From: Agrococcus sp. SGAir0287
GTDB lineage: Bacteria > Actinomycetota > Actinomycetes > Actinomycetales > Microbacteriaceae
Direction: 5' to 3'
Assembly: GCF_005484985.1 (NCBI RefSeq)
Contig: NZ_CP027942.1
Coordinates: 2,976,001 to 3,040,000 of the forward strand
Length of the DNA: 64,000 bases
The position numbers and the translations under genes are program-made. The notes below the pieces were generated by a model, which was given only the letters and a program-made list of their open reading frames with translations, did no database searches and was not told where the DNA came from. Below are positions 24,028 through 32,247 of this stretch, in pieces; position 1 is the first letter of the stretch; each line of letters opens with the position of its first letter.

Positions 24028-25716
24028 ATGGACACGCGCCCGGCGATCCTCCTCGCCGCATCCGACGCCGCCGACGTGATCGACCGCGAGTTCCGCGCCC
24101 GCTACGACCGCGACTACCGCATCGAGCTGCTGCCCGACGCCGCCGCGACGCTCGCGCGCCTCGCGGAGCTCGTCGACGAGCGCGTCGCCATCGCGATGCT
24201 GGGGGCCGCTCGGCACCTGCCCGACGCGACGGGCCTCGACCTGCTGCGCGCGACCCACGCCCTCGCGCCGGCCGCGCGTCGCGTGTCGCTGCTCGCTCCC
24301 GGCGAGTACGTCGACGCGATCGACGAGATGCGCGCGGCGATGCTGCGGCGCGACATCGACACCTTCGTCGGCGTGCCGCGCGGCAAGCGCGACGAGGAGT
24401 TCCACATCGCGCTCACCGAGCTGCTGTCGGAGTGGGGATGGTCGGTCGCCGGGCCGGTCGTCTCGTCGGCCGACATCGTCGCCGAGCCGGGCGACCGGCG
24501 CGTCGGCGCCATCCGCGACCTGCTCGACCGGCTCGGCATGCCGAACCGCACGCTCGCGCCCGACGACCCCGAGGCCCTCGAGATGCTCGTGCTCGCCGGC
24601 CCCGATCCCGTCCTCCCGCTCGTGCGATCGTTCACGGGCCAGGTGCTGCAGGATGCGACCCCGGCGCGCGTGAGCGAGGCGATGTACGGGGGCTTCGACG
24701 AGATCCCCGACGGCGAGGTCGCCGACGTCGTCGTGATCGGCGCCGGGCCCGCCGGGCTCGCCGCGGCCGTCTACGCGGCCTCCGAGGGGCTCTCGACGAT
24801 CGTGCTCGAGGGCGACGCGATCGGCGGCCAGGCGGGCTCGTCGTCGATGATCCGCAACTACCTCGGCTTCCCGCGCGGGATCTCGGGCATGCGGCTCGCG
24901 CAGCGCTCGCGCATCCAGGCATCCCGCTTCGGCGCGCGCTTCTACACGGGCAGGGAGGCGATCCGCATCGAGCGCGGACCGGCGCACGAGCCCGACCACC
25001 ATCACGTGCTCGTCGACGGCGCGCAGATGTGCGCGCGGACGATCGTGCTGGCGACGGGCGTGCAGTACCGACGCCTCGCCGTGCCGGGCGTCGACGAGCA
25101 CGTCGGCAACGGCGTCACCTACGGGTCGGCGACGACCATGGCGCGCGAGCTGCAGGACCGGGATGCGTTCGTCGTCGGTGCGGGCAACTCGGCCGGGCAG
25201 GCAGCGGTGCACCTGGCGAAGTTCGCGCGATCGGTGACGCTCGTCGCGCGCCGCGGCGACCTCGCCGAGACGATGTCCGACTACCTCGTGCGCGAGATCG
25301 CGGCGCTCGACGCCGTCCGGGTGCGCACCCGGACCCGGATCGTCGACGGCGGCGGGGATGCGCGCCTCGAGCGGCTGACGCTCGAGGACATCGACACCGG
25401 CGAGCGGGAGACGGTGCCCGCCGACGGGCTGTGCTGCATGCTCGGCGCGGAGCCCGCGTGCGGCTGGCTGCCGGACGAGATCGCATGCGACGACCACGGC
25501 TTCGTGCTCACGGGACGCGACGTGCCGAAGGATGCGTGGATCGACGGCGTGCCGCCGGCGAGCCTCGAGACGACCGTGCGGGGCATCTTCGCGGTCGGCG
25601 ACGTGCGCGCCGGCTCCATGAAGCGCGTCGCGTCTGCCGCGGGCGAGGGCGCCTCGGCGCTGCCGCTCGTGCACGCAGAGCTCGCGCGGCTGCGCGCGCT
25701 GCAGCTCTCGTCGTAG
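24028..25716 (+). CDS. Receiver-like domain fused to thioredoxin-reductase-like flavoprotein (no CxxC)
   Basis: The 562-residue protein has an N-terminal region of about 210 residues that looks like a degenerate receiver domain plus linker. A thioredoxin-reductase-type FAD/NAD(P)H module follows: VVVIGAGPAGLAAAVYAASEG (FAD), GGQAGSSSMIRNYLGFP, FVVGAGNSAGQAAVHLAKF (NAD(P)H) and the terminal GIFAVGDVRAGS. Where thioredoxin reductase has the redox pair CATC, this protein has GSATT, so it cannot reduce thioredoxin by the usual route. Such fusions occur in actinobacteria. Electron acceptor is unknown. Leaderless start chosen from the -10. Confidence 0.88.
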   Translation: MDTRPAILLAASDAADVIDREFRARYDRDYRIELLPDAAATLARLAELVDERVAIAMLGAARHLPDATGLDLLRATHALAPAARRVSLLAPGEYVDAIDEMRAAMLRRDIDTFVGVPRGKRDEEFHIALTELLSEWGWSVAGPVVSSADIVAEPGDRRVGAIRDLLDRLGMPNRTLAPDDPEALEMLVLAGPDPVLPLVRSFTGQVLQDATPARVSEAMYGGFDEIPDGEVADVVVIGAGPAGLAAAVYAASEGLSTIVLEGDAIGGQAGSSSMIRNYLGFPRGISGMRLAQRSRIQASRFGARFYTGREAIRIERGPAHEPDHHHVLVDGAQMCARTIVLATGVQYRRLAVPGVDEHVGNGVTYGSATTMARELQDRDAFVVGAGNSAGQAAVHLAKFARSVTLVARRGDLAETMSDYLVREIAALDAVRVRTRTRIVDGGGDARLERLTLEDIDTGERETVPADGLCCMLGAEPACGWLPDEIACDDHGFVLTGRDVPKDAWIDGVPPASLETTVRGIFAVGDVRAGSMKRVASAAGEGASALPLVHAELARLRALQLSS

Positions 25717-25729
25717 CGGCGCTCGCGGG

Positions 25730-27562
25730 CTACGAGCGGCGGCGCTCCGGCACGGGCTGCCACGCCTCGAGCGCCGCGATCATCGTGCGGGCGTCGTGGG
25801 GACCGCGGTGGCGGGTGCCGTTGATGAAGAAGGTCGGCGTGCCGCGCGCGCCGGAGTCGTGCGCCGACCGGGCGTGCTTGGCGACGCGACGCGCGAGGGC
25901 CTCGTCGCGCACGTCCTCGTCGTAGCGCTCGAGGTCGAGGCCGATCTGCTCGGCGTAGCGGCGCAGATCGTGAGCCTCGAGGGCCGACTGGTTCGCGAAG
26001 AGCACGTCGTGCATCTCCCAGAACCGATCCTGGCGACCCGCGGCCTCCGCGGCGATCGCCGCACCGCGCGCGTGCGGATGCACGTCGTCGAGCGGCAGGT
26101 GCCGCACGACGTAGCGGATCTGCCCGTCGAAGTGCTGCTTGAGGTCCTGCCACATGCCGGTGGCGCGGGCGCAGAACGGGCACTCGAAGTCGAGGTACTC
26201 GACGACCGTCAGCACGGCGTCCTCGGGGCCGCGCACGTGGTCCTTCTCGGGATCGACCTCGGGGTCGAGCGTCGAGGGCAGGTCGGCCTCCGTCTCGCCG
26301 AGGCGCGTGCGCGCGACCCGGAAGGTGAGCCAGCCGAGGATCGAGGACAGCACGAGCGCGAGCAGCACGCCGACGGTCGCCGCGTCCGCGACCTCGCCCT
26401 CGAACGCGAGGGAGATGATGAGCAGGGACATCGTGAAGCCGATGCCCGACAGCGCCGCGCCGCCCGCGACGCTGCCCGGCCCGACGCCGTCGGGCAGCCT
26501 GCCGAGGCCCGCGCGCGTGGACGCCCAGGCGCCCAGCCCGATGCCGAGGAACTTGCCGAGCGTGAGCCCGGCGACGACGCCCCACGTGACGGGACTCGTG
26601 AGCGCATCGGCGAGCACGCCGCCGCGGAGGTCGACGCCGGCGTTCGCGAGCGCGAAGATCGGCACGATCACGAGCGAGACGGGGCCGCGCAGCACCTCGT
26701 GCAGCCGCTGGTTCACCGAGATCGATCGCGCGAGCCCGCGCTGCACGAGTCGAGCCACGCCGGCGTCGGGCGACTGCCAGTAGTCGCGGAAGAGGTACTT
26801 CGCCGCCAGCACGTCGCTGCGCTCGGTCGCGGCGGCCGGCACGAGCAGGCCTGCAGCCATGCCCGCGAGCGACGGGTGGACGCCCGACATGAGCGTCGCC
26901 GCCCACAGCACGACGATCACGGCCACGTACGGGCTCGAGCGCCACTGCCGCGCCTTGCCGAGCAGGTACAGGAGCACGAGCGCGACCGCGGCGATCCCGA
27001 GCGGCACGAGCTGCACGTCCTCGGTGTAGAAGACGCCGATGACGGTGACGGCGAGGAAGTCGTCGACGACCGTGAGGGTGAGGAGGAAGACCCGCAGCTG
27101 GTTGGACAGCCGCGGCCCCAGGAGCGCGAGCGCACCGAGCAGGAACGCCGTGTCGGTGCCGATGACGACGCCCCAGCCCTCCGGCGCCGTGCGGCCGGCG
27201 ATCGCGAGATAGAGGACGGCGGGCAGTGCGACGCCCACGAGGCCGGCGATCAGCGGCACGACGGCGCTGCGGCGATCGCGCAGCGAGCCGACGGCGAGCT
27301 CCTCGCGCACCTCGAGGCCGATGAGGAAGAAGAAGATGACCATGAGCCCGTCGTTGACCCAGTGGTGCAGGCTCAGGTCGATCGCGAGGTCGCCGATCGT
27401 CACGGCCGCGTGCGTCTCCCACAGGTCGACGTAGGTCTGCGACCACGGCGAGTTCGCCCAGGCGAGCGCCACGAGGGAGACCGCGAGCAGCAGGAGCGCG
27501 CTGCCGGACTCCGTGCGCAGACGATCGATCACGGCCTGCGTCCGAGAGATCCGTCGTGTCAT
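25730..27562 (-). CDS. nhaA: NhaA sodium/proton antiporter fused to a DsbA-like thioredoxin domain
   Basis: The 610-residue protein. Residues about 1-405 are NhaA, with the paired aspartates in LTVVDDFLAVTVIG and the GVHPSLAGMAAGLLVP and GGAALSGIGFTMSLLIISLA blocks. Residues about 425-605 form a thioredoxin-fold DsbA/DsbG-like domain with active site CPFC (YLDFECPFCARATGMWQDLK) and the cis-proline region RGTPTFFING. The fusion is known in actinobacteria. The antiporter exports sodium in exchange for protons. The thiol domain should face outside or inside depending on helix count; its role is unclear. ATG at 27562 chosen; longer frame starts lack support. Confidence 0.92.
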   Translation of the reverse strand: MTRRISRTQAVIDRLRTESGSALLLLAVSLVALAWANSPWSQTYVDLWETHAAVTIGDLAIDLSLHHWVNDGLMVIFFFLIGLEVREELAVGSLRDRRSAVVPLIAGLVGVALPAVLYLAIAGRTAPEGWGVVIGTDTAFLLGALALLGPRLSNQLRVFLLTLTVVDDFLAVTVIGVFYTEDVQLVPLGIAAVALVLLYLLGKARQWRSSPYVAVIVVLWAATLMSGVHPSLAGMAAGLLVPAAATERSDVLAAKYLFRDYWQSPDAGVARLVQRGLARSISVNQRLHEVLRGPVSLVIVPIFALANAGVDLRGGVLADALTSPVTWGVVAGLTLGKFLGIGLGAWASTRAGLGRLPDGVGPGSVAGGAALSGIGFTMSLLIISLAFEGEVADAATVGVLLALVLSSILGWLTFRVARTRLGETEADLPSTLDPEVDPEKDHVRGPEDAVLTVVEYLDFECPFCARATGMWQDLKQHFDGQIRYVVRHLPLDDVHPHARGAAIAAEAAGRQDRFWEMHDVLFANQSALEAHDLRRYAEQIGLDLERYDEDVRDEALARRVAKHARSAHDSGARGTPTFFINGTRHRGPHDARTMIAALEAWQPVPERRRS

Positions 27563-27676
27563 GCTCGTGCCCTCTCGCCGCAGCCGCCCGTGCCTGCCTG
27601 CACGGTACCCGCCGCGAGGAGCGAACGCATCGCGAGGACGGAGGCATTCCCCGCGCATCGCGTGCAGCGGCTGAGC

Positions 27677-29080
27677 TCAGCGGTTGCCGTTGCCGTTGCC
27701 GCTGTTGCCCCCGCTGCCGCTGCCGTTGCCGCTGTTCCCCGAGGGACCGCTGCCGTTGCCGTTGCCGGCGTTCCCGCTGCCGCCGTTCCCGTTGCCGCCG
27801 TTGCCGTTGCCGTTGCCGCCGTCCTCGCTGCTCAGGTCGACGGCGGGAGCCACCCCGGCGGTGCCGCCGCTCGCTGGATCGTCTGCAGGGGCCGGGTCGA
27901 CGACGGGAGCGACGACCGGCTCCTCGCTCGGCGTCGGCGTCGGAGCGTCGGAGGCGACGGCCGGCGCGGCCGGCGCATCCGAGACCTCGGCCACCTCGGC
28001 CGGTGCCGGCGTGCCCGTCGTCGCCTGCGATGCGACCACCGCCGCCACGACGCCCGCCATGACGGCGGCAGCGGTCGTGAGCGCCACGAGGATGGGTCGA
28101 CGTCGACGGAGCGCGCGATCGCCCGGCGGCGCGGCACGCTGTGCGAGGTCCGCATGGCGGACGTCCGACGCCGTCTGCACGGCGATCGGCATCGTCGCGG
28201 TCGGCGGCTCGACGATCGCGGGCACGCGGTCGGCGAGGAGCCCCGCAGCGACCTCGAGGACCTCCTCGGGCGACGGACGGTCGGCGACCTCGCGTGCGGT
28301 CATGGCGGCGAGCAGCGTCGCCCATCGCGGATGGATGGACGCCGGGATCACGGGGTCGCGCAGCATGCGGGCCGAGAGCGCCTCGAGGACCGGGCCAGGG
28401 AACTCCCGCTCGCCCGTGATCGCCTCGAGCAGCACGAGCCCGAACGAGTAGACGTCGGCGGCCGCCGTCACGGCGCCACCCATCGCCTGCTCGGGGCTGA
28501 GATATGCGGCCGTGCCGAGCACCGTGCCCGTCGCCGTGAGTCGCGCGCCGCCCTCGAGCGTCGCGATGCCGAAGTCGGCGAGCCTCGCGTCGAACTCGCG
28601 GCCGCGCGACGGCGATGGCGCGAGGAGGATGTTCGACGGCTTCACGTCGCGATGCACGATGCCCCGGGCGTGCACGACGACGAGCGCCTCGGCGAGGTCC
28701 ACGGCGAGCCGCGCGAGATCGACGTCGGCGATGGGACCGCGACGGCGGCGGCGAGCGAGCGTCGGGCCGTCGACGAGCTCCATGACGATGACGGTGCCGG
28801 CGCCCTGCGCGAGGTGGACGGTGGCCGCGTCGAAGACGGTCACGAGCGCGCGGTGGCTCAGGGAGGCGAGCATGTCGACCTCCGCGCGCTCCCGCCGGCG
28901 AGCGGTCGCATCCGCGTCCGCGGTCCGCAGCAGCTTGATGGCGACGTCGCGGCCGAGGATCTCGTCGTGCGCGCGATGCACGGTAGCCATGCCGCCCGCG
29001 CCGAGCATCGCTCCCACGCGGTAGCGACCCGCGAGGAGGGAGCCGACGAGGAGCGTCGGCGAGGGGAAGTCCTCGGCCAT
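27677..29080 (-). CDS. Membrane Ser/Thr protein kinase with Gly/Asn-rich external tail
   Basis: The 467-residue protein carries a complete PknB-type kinase domain at about residues 18-280: glycine loop LGAGGMATV, Lys in DVAIKLL, HRDVKPSNI catalytic loop, DFGIA, and APE-like LSPEQAM. A single membrane helix lies at about 340-360 (ILVALTTAAAVMAGVVAAVV). The external part is Pro/Ala-rich and ends with about 45 residues of repeated Gly, Asn and Ser, without any recognisable sensor domain. It is the downstream member of a tandem pair of closely similar kinases. Confidence 0.92.
   Translation of the reverse strand: MAEDFPSPTLLVGSLLAGRYRVGAMLGAGGMATVHRAHDEILGRDVAIKLLRTADADATARRRERAEVDMLASLSHRALVTVFDAATVHLAQGAGTVIVMELVDGPTLARRRRRGPIADVDLARLAVDLAEALVVVHARGIVHRDVKPSNILLAPSPSRGREFDARLADFGIATLEGGARLTATGTVLGTAAYLSPEQAMGGAVTAAADVYSFGLVLLEAITGEREFPGPVLEALSARMLRDPVIPASIHPRWATLLAAMTAREVADRPSPEEVLEVAAGLLADRVPAIVEPPTATMPIAVQTASDVRHADLAQRAAPPGDRALRRRRPILVALTTAAAVMAGVVAAVVASQATTGTPAPAEVAEVSDAPAAPAVASDAPTPTPSEEPVVAPVVDPAPADDPASGGTAGVAPAVDLSSEDGGNGNGNGGNGNGGSGNAGNGNGSGPSGNSGNGSGSGGNSGNGNGNR
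27683..27827 (-). repeat. Low-complexity Gly-Asn coding repeat
   Basis: Degenerate 6-bp units of the GGCAAC kind that code GN and GS dipeptides at the kinase C-terminus. Prone to slippage in frame by dipeptides. Confidence 0.85.
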
Positions 29081-29146
29081 GACGTCGTGAGGCTATGCCC
29101 GCGCGACGTGCCGACGAGGAGGGTTGCGCGGCAGGGTGGCCGTGGC

Positions 29147-30646
29147 CTACGGAGTGGGCGCCGGCTCGGTCGAGGGCGTCGGATCCGCTGGCGTCGTCTC
29201 GGTCGGCGGCGCCTCGCTCGGCGGCGGCTCGACGGGCGTGGTCTCGCTCGGCGGCGTCGTCGTCTCGGCGGGCGGCGGCGCGGGCGCCTCGCTCGTCGGC
29301 GCGGGTGCCTGCTGCGTCTCGGTCGGGGTCGGCGAGGTCGACGGCGACGCGGGAGCCTCGGTCGTCGGCGTCGGCGAGGTCGACGGCGACGGGCTCGGCG
29401 ACGGCGTCGACGGCGCGGGATCCGCCTCCTCCGCCGGGGCCGACGGCGTCGGATCCTCGCCGCCCGTCCCCTGGATCGCGAGCGCGCCGACGCCCACGAG
29501 GCCCGCGACGATCACGACGCCCACGGTCGCGAGCACCGCGATGCGGCGGCGCCTGCGCGCGGGCACCTGCTCCGTCGCGAGCGGGATGGGGCTCGTCGCG
29601 TCGGCGACCGCGGGGCCGGCCGCGCCCATCCCGGCCGCCGCGCCGATCCCGGCACCCGCGGCGGGCAGCAGGATCGTGGGCGGGGCGTCCTCGCCGTCGG
29701 ATGCGGCGTCGGTCCCGGCGTCGGATGCGAGCACGGCCGTGGGCAGCGCCGCGGTGGCGACGTCGGATCCGGCGGCCGCCGGCACGTGCACCGGGATGCG
29801 CTCCAGCTCGACGAGCAGCGCGCGCACCTCGTCGGTCGTGGGCCGATCCGCGGCCTCGCGCGCGGTCATGCCGCGCAGCAGCCACGTCCATCGCTCGTCG
29901 AGCGCGGGCGGCATGACAGGGTCGCGCAGCATGCGCGCGGTGACGGCCTCGAGGGCCGGACCGTCGAACTCGCGCTCGCCCGTGATCGCCTCGAGCAGCA
30001 CGAGGCCGAGAGAGTAGACGTCGGAGGCGGGCCCGACGTCGCCGCCGACGGCCTGCTCGGGGCTCAGGTACGCGGCCGTGCCGAGCACGGCGCCGGTGGC
30101 GGTGAGCTCGGCGCCGCCGTCGACGGCAGCGATGCCGAAGTCGGCCAATTTCGCGTCGAACTCGTGCCCGGGCAGCGGCGACGGCGCGAGGAGGATGTTC
30201 GACGGCTTCACGTCGCGGTGCACGATGCCCGCGGCGTGCACGACCGCGAGCGCCTCCGCGAGGTCGTGCGCCATGCGCACGAGCTCCGCGTCGGGGATCG
30301 GTCCCTCCTCGCGGCGCTGCGCGAGCGTGGGCCCGTCGACGAGCTCCATGACGACGACGATCGAGTCGACGCCGTCGATGCGCGCGCTCACCGCGTCGAA
30401 CACCGTGACGAGCGCGCGATGGCTCAGCCGCGCGAGCAGCTCGACCTCGGTGCGCTCCCGCTCGTGCGCCGTCGGGTCGCTCGCGCCCGAGCTCACCGCC
30501 TTCAGGGCGACGTCGCGGCCGAGCAGCTCGTCGCGTGCGCGATGGACGCTCGCCGTGCCGCCGCGCCCGAGGCGCTCGCCGACGCGATAGCGGCCGGCGA
30601 GCAGCGAGCCCGGTGCGAGCGGATGCTCCGCGTCGACCGCGTCCAT
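29147..30646 (-). CDS. Membrane Ser/Thr protein kinase with Pro/Thr/Ser-rich external tail
   Basis: The 499-residue paralog of the downstream kinase. Kinase motifs are intact: LGRGGTASV, DVALKAV, HRDVKPSNI, DFGIA and LSPEQAV. A long Ala/Gly linker precedes the membrane helix at about residue 385 (IAVLATVGVVIVAGLVGVGA). The external tail is a Pro/Ser/Thr/Glu mucin-like stretch. The ATG at 30646 is 8 bases from GGGAGG and is preferred over the ATG at 30652, which is only 2 bases away. A strong hairpin stands immediately before this ribosome-binding site. Confidence 0.92.
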   Translation of the reverse strand: MDAVDAEHPLAPGSLLAGRYRVGERLGRGGTASVHRARDELLGRDVALKAVSSGASDPTAHERERTEVELLARLSHRALVTVFDAVSARIDGVDSIVVVMELVDGPTLAQRREEGPIPDAELVRMAHDLAEALAVVHAAGIVHRDVKPSNILLAPSPLPGHEFDAKLADFGIAAVDGGAELTATGAVLGTAAYLSPEQAVGGDVGPASDVYSLGLVLLEAITGEREFDGPALEAVTARMLRDPVMPPALDERWTWLLRGMTAREAADRPTTDEVRALLVELERIPVHVPAAAGSDVATAALPTAVLASDAGTDAASDGEDAPPTILLPAAGAGIGAAAGMGAAGPAVADATSPIPLATEQVPARRRRRIAVLATVGVVIVAGLVGVGALAIQGTGGEDPTPSAPAEEADPAPSTPSPSPSPSTSPTPTTEAPASPSTSPTPTETQQAPAPTSEAPAPPPAETTTPPSETTPVEPPPSEAPPTETTPADPTPSTEPAPTP

Positions 30647-30658
30647 GTGCATCGCCTC

Positions 30659-30694
30659 CCGCCGTGCCCCCTGCGATCGTAGGGGGCACGGCGG
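30659..30694 (-). terminator. 14-bp hairpin abutting the kinase ribosome-binding site
   Basis: CCGCCGTGCCCCCT and its exact complement around an 8-base loop. In the minus-strand RNA its 3' arm ends within GGGAGG, the ribosome-binding site of the kinase gene. It may end transcripts of the aldo/keto reductase gene, or act as a structure that hides the ribosome-binding site. No T-run follows. Confidence 0.6.
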
Positions 30695-30754
30695 TGGATC
30701 GCCCCCGCTTGCGCCGACGCGTGGTGCGGGCGTAGCGCGCGAGCGCGTCGGGCG

Positions 30755-31831
30755 TCAGCGGTTCGCCGACTCCCGCCATGCCTTGAGGCCCACGTCGACG
30801 CCCTCGACGAGCTCGTCGATGCGGGTCAGCTCCTCCTGCGTCAGCGCAGGCGCGTCGAGGGCTGCGAGGTTCTCGTCGATCTGCGCGGGACGCGAGGCGC
30901 CGATGAGCGCCGAGGTCACGACGTCGTCGCGCAGCACCCACTGCAGCGCGAGCTGCGCGAGCGACTGGCCGCGCTCGCGCGCGAGGTCGTTCACGGTGCC
31001 GAGGATGCGCACGGTCTCCTCCGGCAGCGGGTTCGACGACAGCGACGCACGCTGCATGCGGCGCTCGGCAGTGCCGTCGCCGAGGTACTTGTCGGTCAGC
31101 AGACCCTGCGCGAGCGGCGTGAACGCGATCGCGCCCATGCCCGTCGTGCGCAGCGCATCCGTCAGCCCGTCCTCGATCCAGCGGTTGAGCATCGAGTACG
31201 CGGGCTGGTGGATCACGAGCGGCGTGCCGAGGCGCTCGGCGATCGCGTGCGCCTCGACGGTGCGCTCGGCCGAGTACGACGAGATGCCGACGTAGAGCGC
31301 CTTGCCCTGGCGCACGAGCGCGTCGAGGGCGCCGATCGTCTCCTCGAGCGGCGTCACGGGGTCGGCGCGGTGCGAGTAGAAGACGTCGACATGGTCGATG
31401 CCCATGCGCGTGAGCGACTGCTCGGCGCTCGCGAGGATGTACTTGCGCGAGCCCCACGATCCGTAGGGGCCGGGCCACATCGGGTAGCCGGCCTTCGACG
31501 AGATGATGAGCTCGTCGCGGTAGCGCCCGAGGTCCTCGCGCAGCATGCGCCCGAAGTTCGTCTCGGCGGTGCCGGGAGGCGGGCCGTAGTTGTTCGCGAG
31601 GTCGAAGTGCGTGATGCCGCGGTCGAACGCGTGGCGCAGCAGCGCGCGCTGGTCGTCGAACGGGATGTTGTCGCCGAAGTTCCACCACAGGCCCAGCGAG
31701 ATCGCCGGCAGGTAGAGGCCCGAGGTGCCGACCTGGCGGTACCGGTCGACCGCGTACCGGTCGGGCGCGGCCGCGTACGGGCGGTGCAGGTCGAGGGTGT
31801 CGGTGGTCCAGCGGGGGGCGTCGTCGCTCAC
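30755..31831 (-). CDS. Aldo/keto reductase (YghZ/MgrA-like)
   Basis: A 358-residue NADPH-dependent reductase of the aldo/keto family. The catalytic tetrad is visible: Asp and Tyr in HFDLANNYGPPPG, Lys in LIISSKAGY, His in FYSHRADP. Resemblance is to L-glyceraldehyde-3-phosphate reductase (YghZ), including GPYGSWGSRKYILAS. It probably detoxifies reactive aldehydes. The GTG at 31831 is chosen over GTG at 31840 because TAGCGT lies exactly 7 bases before it. Confidence 0.93.
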   Translation of the reverse strand: MSDDAPRWTTDTLDLHRPYAAAPDRYAVDRYRQVGTSGLYLPAISLGLWWNFGDNIPFDDQRALLRHAFDRGITHFDLANNYGPPPGTAETNFGRMLREDLGRYRDELIISSKAGYPMWPGPYGSWGSRKYILASAEQSLTRMGIDHVDVFYSHRADPVTPLEETIGALDALVRQGKALYVGISSYSAERTVEAHAIAERLGTPLVIHQPAYSMLNRWIEDGLTDALRTTGMGAIAFTPLAQGLLTDKYLGDGTAERRMQRASLSSNPLPEETVRILGTVNDLARERGQSLAQLALQWVLRDDVVTSALIGASRPAQIDENLAALDAPALTQEELTRIDELVEGVDVGLKAWRESANR

Positions 31832-31838
31832 CCGTCCC

Positions 31839-31844
31839 ACGCTA
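31839..31844 (-). promoter_or_regulatory. Candidate -10 TAGCGT of leaderless aldo/keto reductase promoter
   Basis: TAGCGT, 7 bases, GTG at 31831. It also overlaps an upstream alternative GTG, which argues against that longer start. Confidence 0.5.
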
Positions 31845-31849
31845 GCGAC

Positions 31850-32200
31850 TCAGTCGCGGCGCACGTACCACTCGGTGAAGTCGCACGCGCGGCCCATCGC
31901 ATCGAGGCGCACGACCCAGAGGGTGTCGTACGTCGCTCCGTCGGCGTACGACGTGACGCCCTGGATGACGGCGACGTCGCCCTCCTCGGCGACGATGTGC
32001 CAGTCGAACGTCCACGACCCCGGCGCGTCCGCCTGCTCGTGCCACATCGCGACGATGGCGTCGATGCCGATCGCCGGCTCGTCGTCGGAGGGATAGCCGC
32101 GGTAGATGGCGTCGGGCGCGAACGCCTCGCGCACGACGTCGTCGTCCTCGGTCAGCCACGCATCCACGTAGCGCTCCACGAAGTCCTCGGCACGCGTCAT
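31850..32200 (-). CDS. SnoaL-like / NTF2-fold small protein
   Basis: The 116-residue protein has the typical SnoaL-like pattern: EDFVERYVDAWLTEDDDVVR helix, PDAIYRGYPSD, and paired strands WTFDWHIVAEEGDVAVIQG. Such proteins are cyclases, isomerases or ligand-binding proteins; the substrate is not predictable. AGGAGG precedes the ATG. It stands alone between the reductase and trehalase genes. Confidence 0.85.
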   Translation of the reverse strand: MTRAEDFVERYVDAWLTEDDDVVREAFAPDAIYRGYPSDDEPAIGIDAIVAMWHEQADAPGSWTFDWHIVAEEGDVAVIQGVTSYADGATYDTLWVVRLDAMGRACDFTEWYVRRD

Positions 32201-32247
32201 CGCATCGCCCTCCTGGGGCGAGCGTAGCGATGCGGGGCGCCGCCGGG

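Noticed and set aside
25796..30682. A 1628-codon open frame on the plus strand antisense to NhaA and the kinases
   Set aside because: Shadow of the kinase and antiporter genes; no start signal or motif.
25281..31688. A 2135-codon open frame on the minus strand across flavoprotein, NhaA, kinases and reductase
   Set aside because: Arg/Ala-rich, no signature, and covers several well-recognised genes in other frames.
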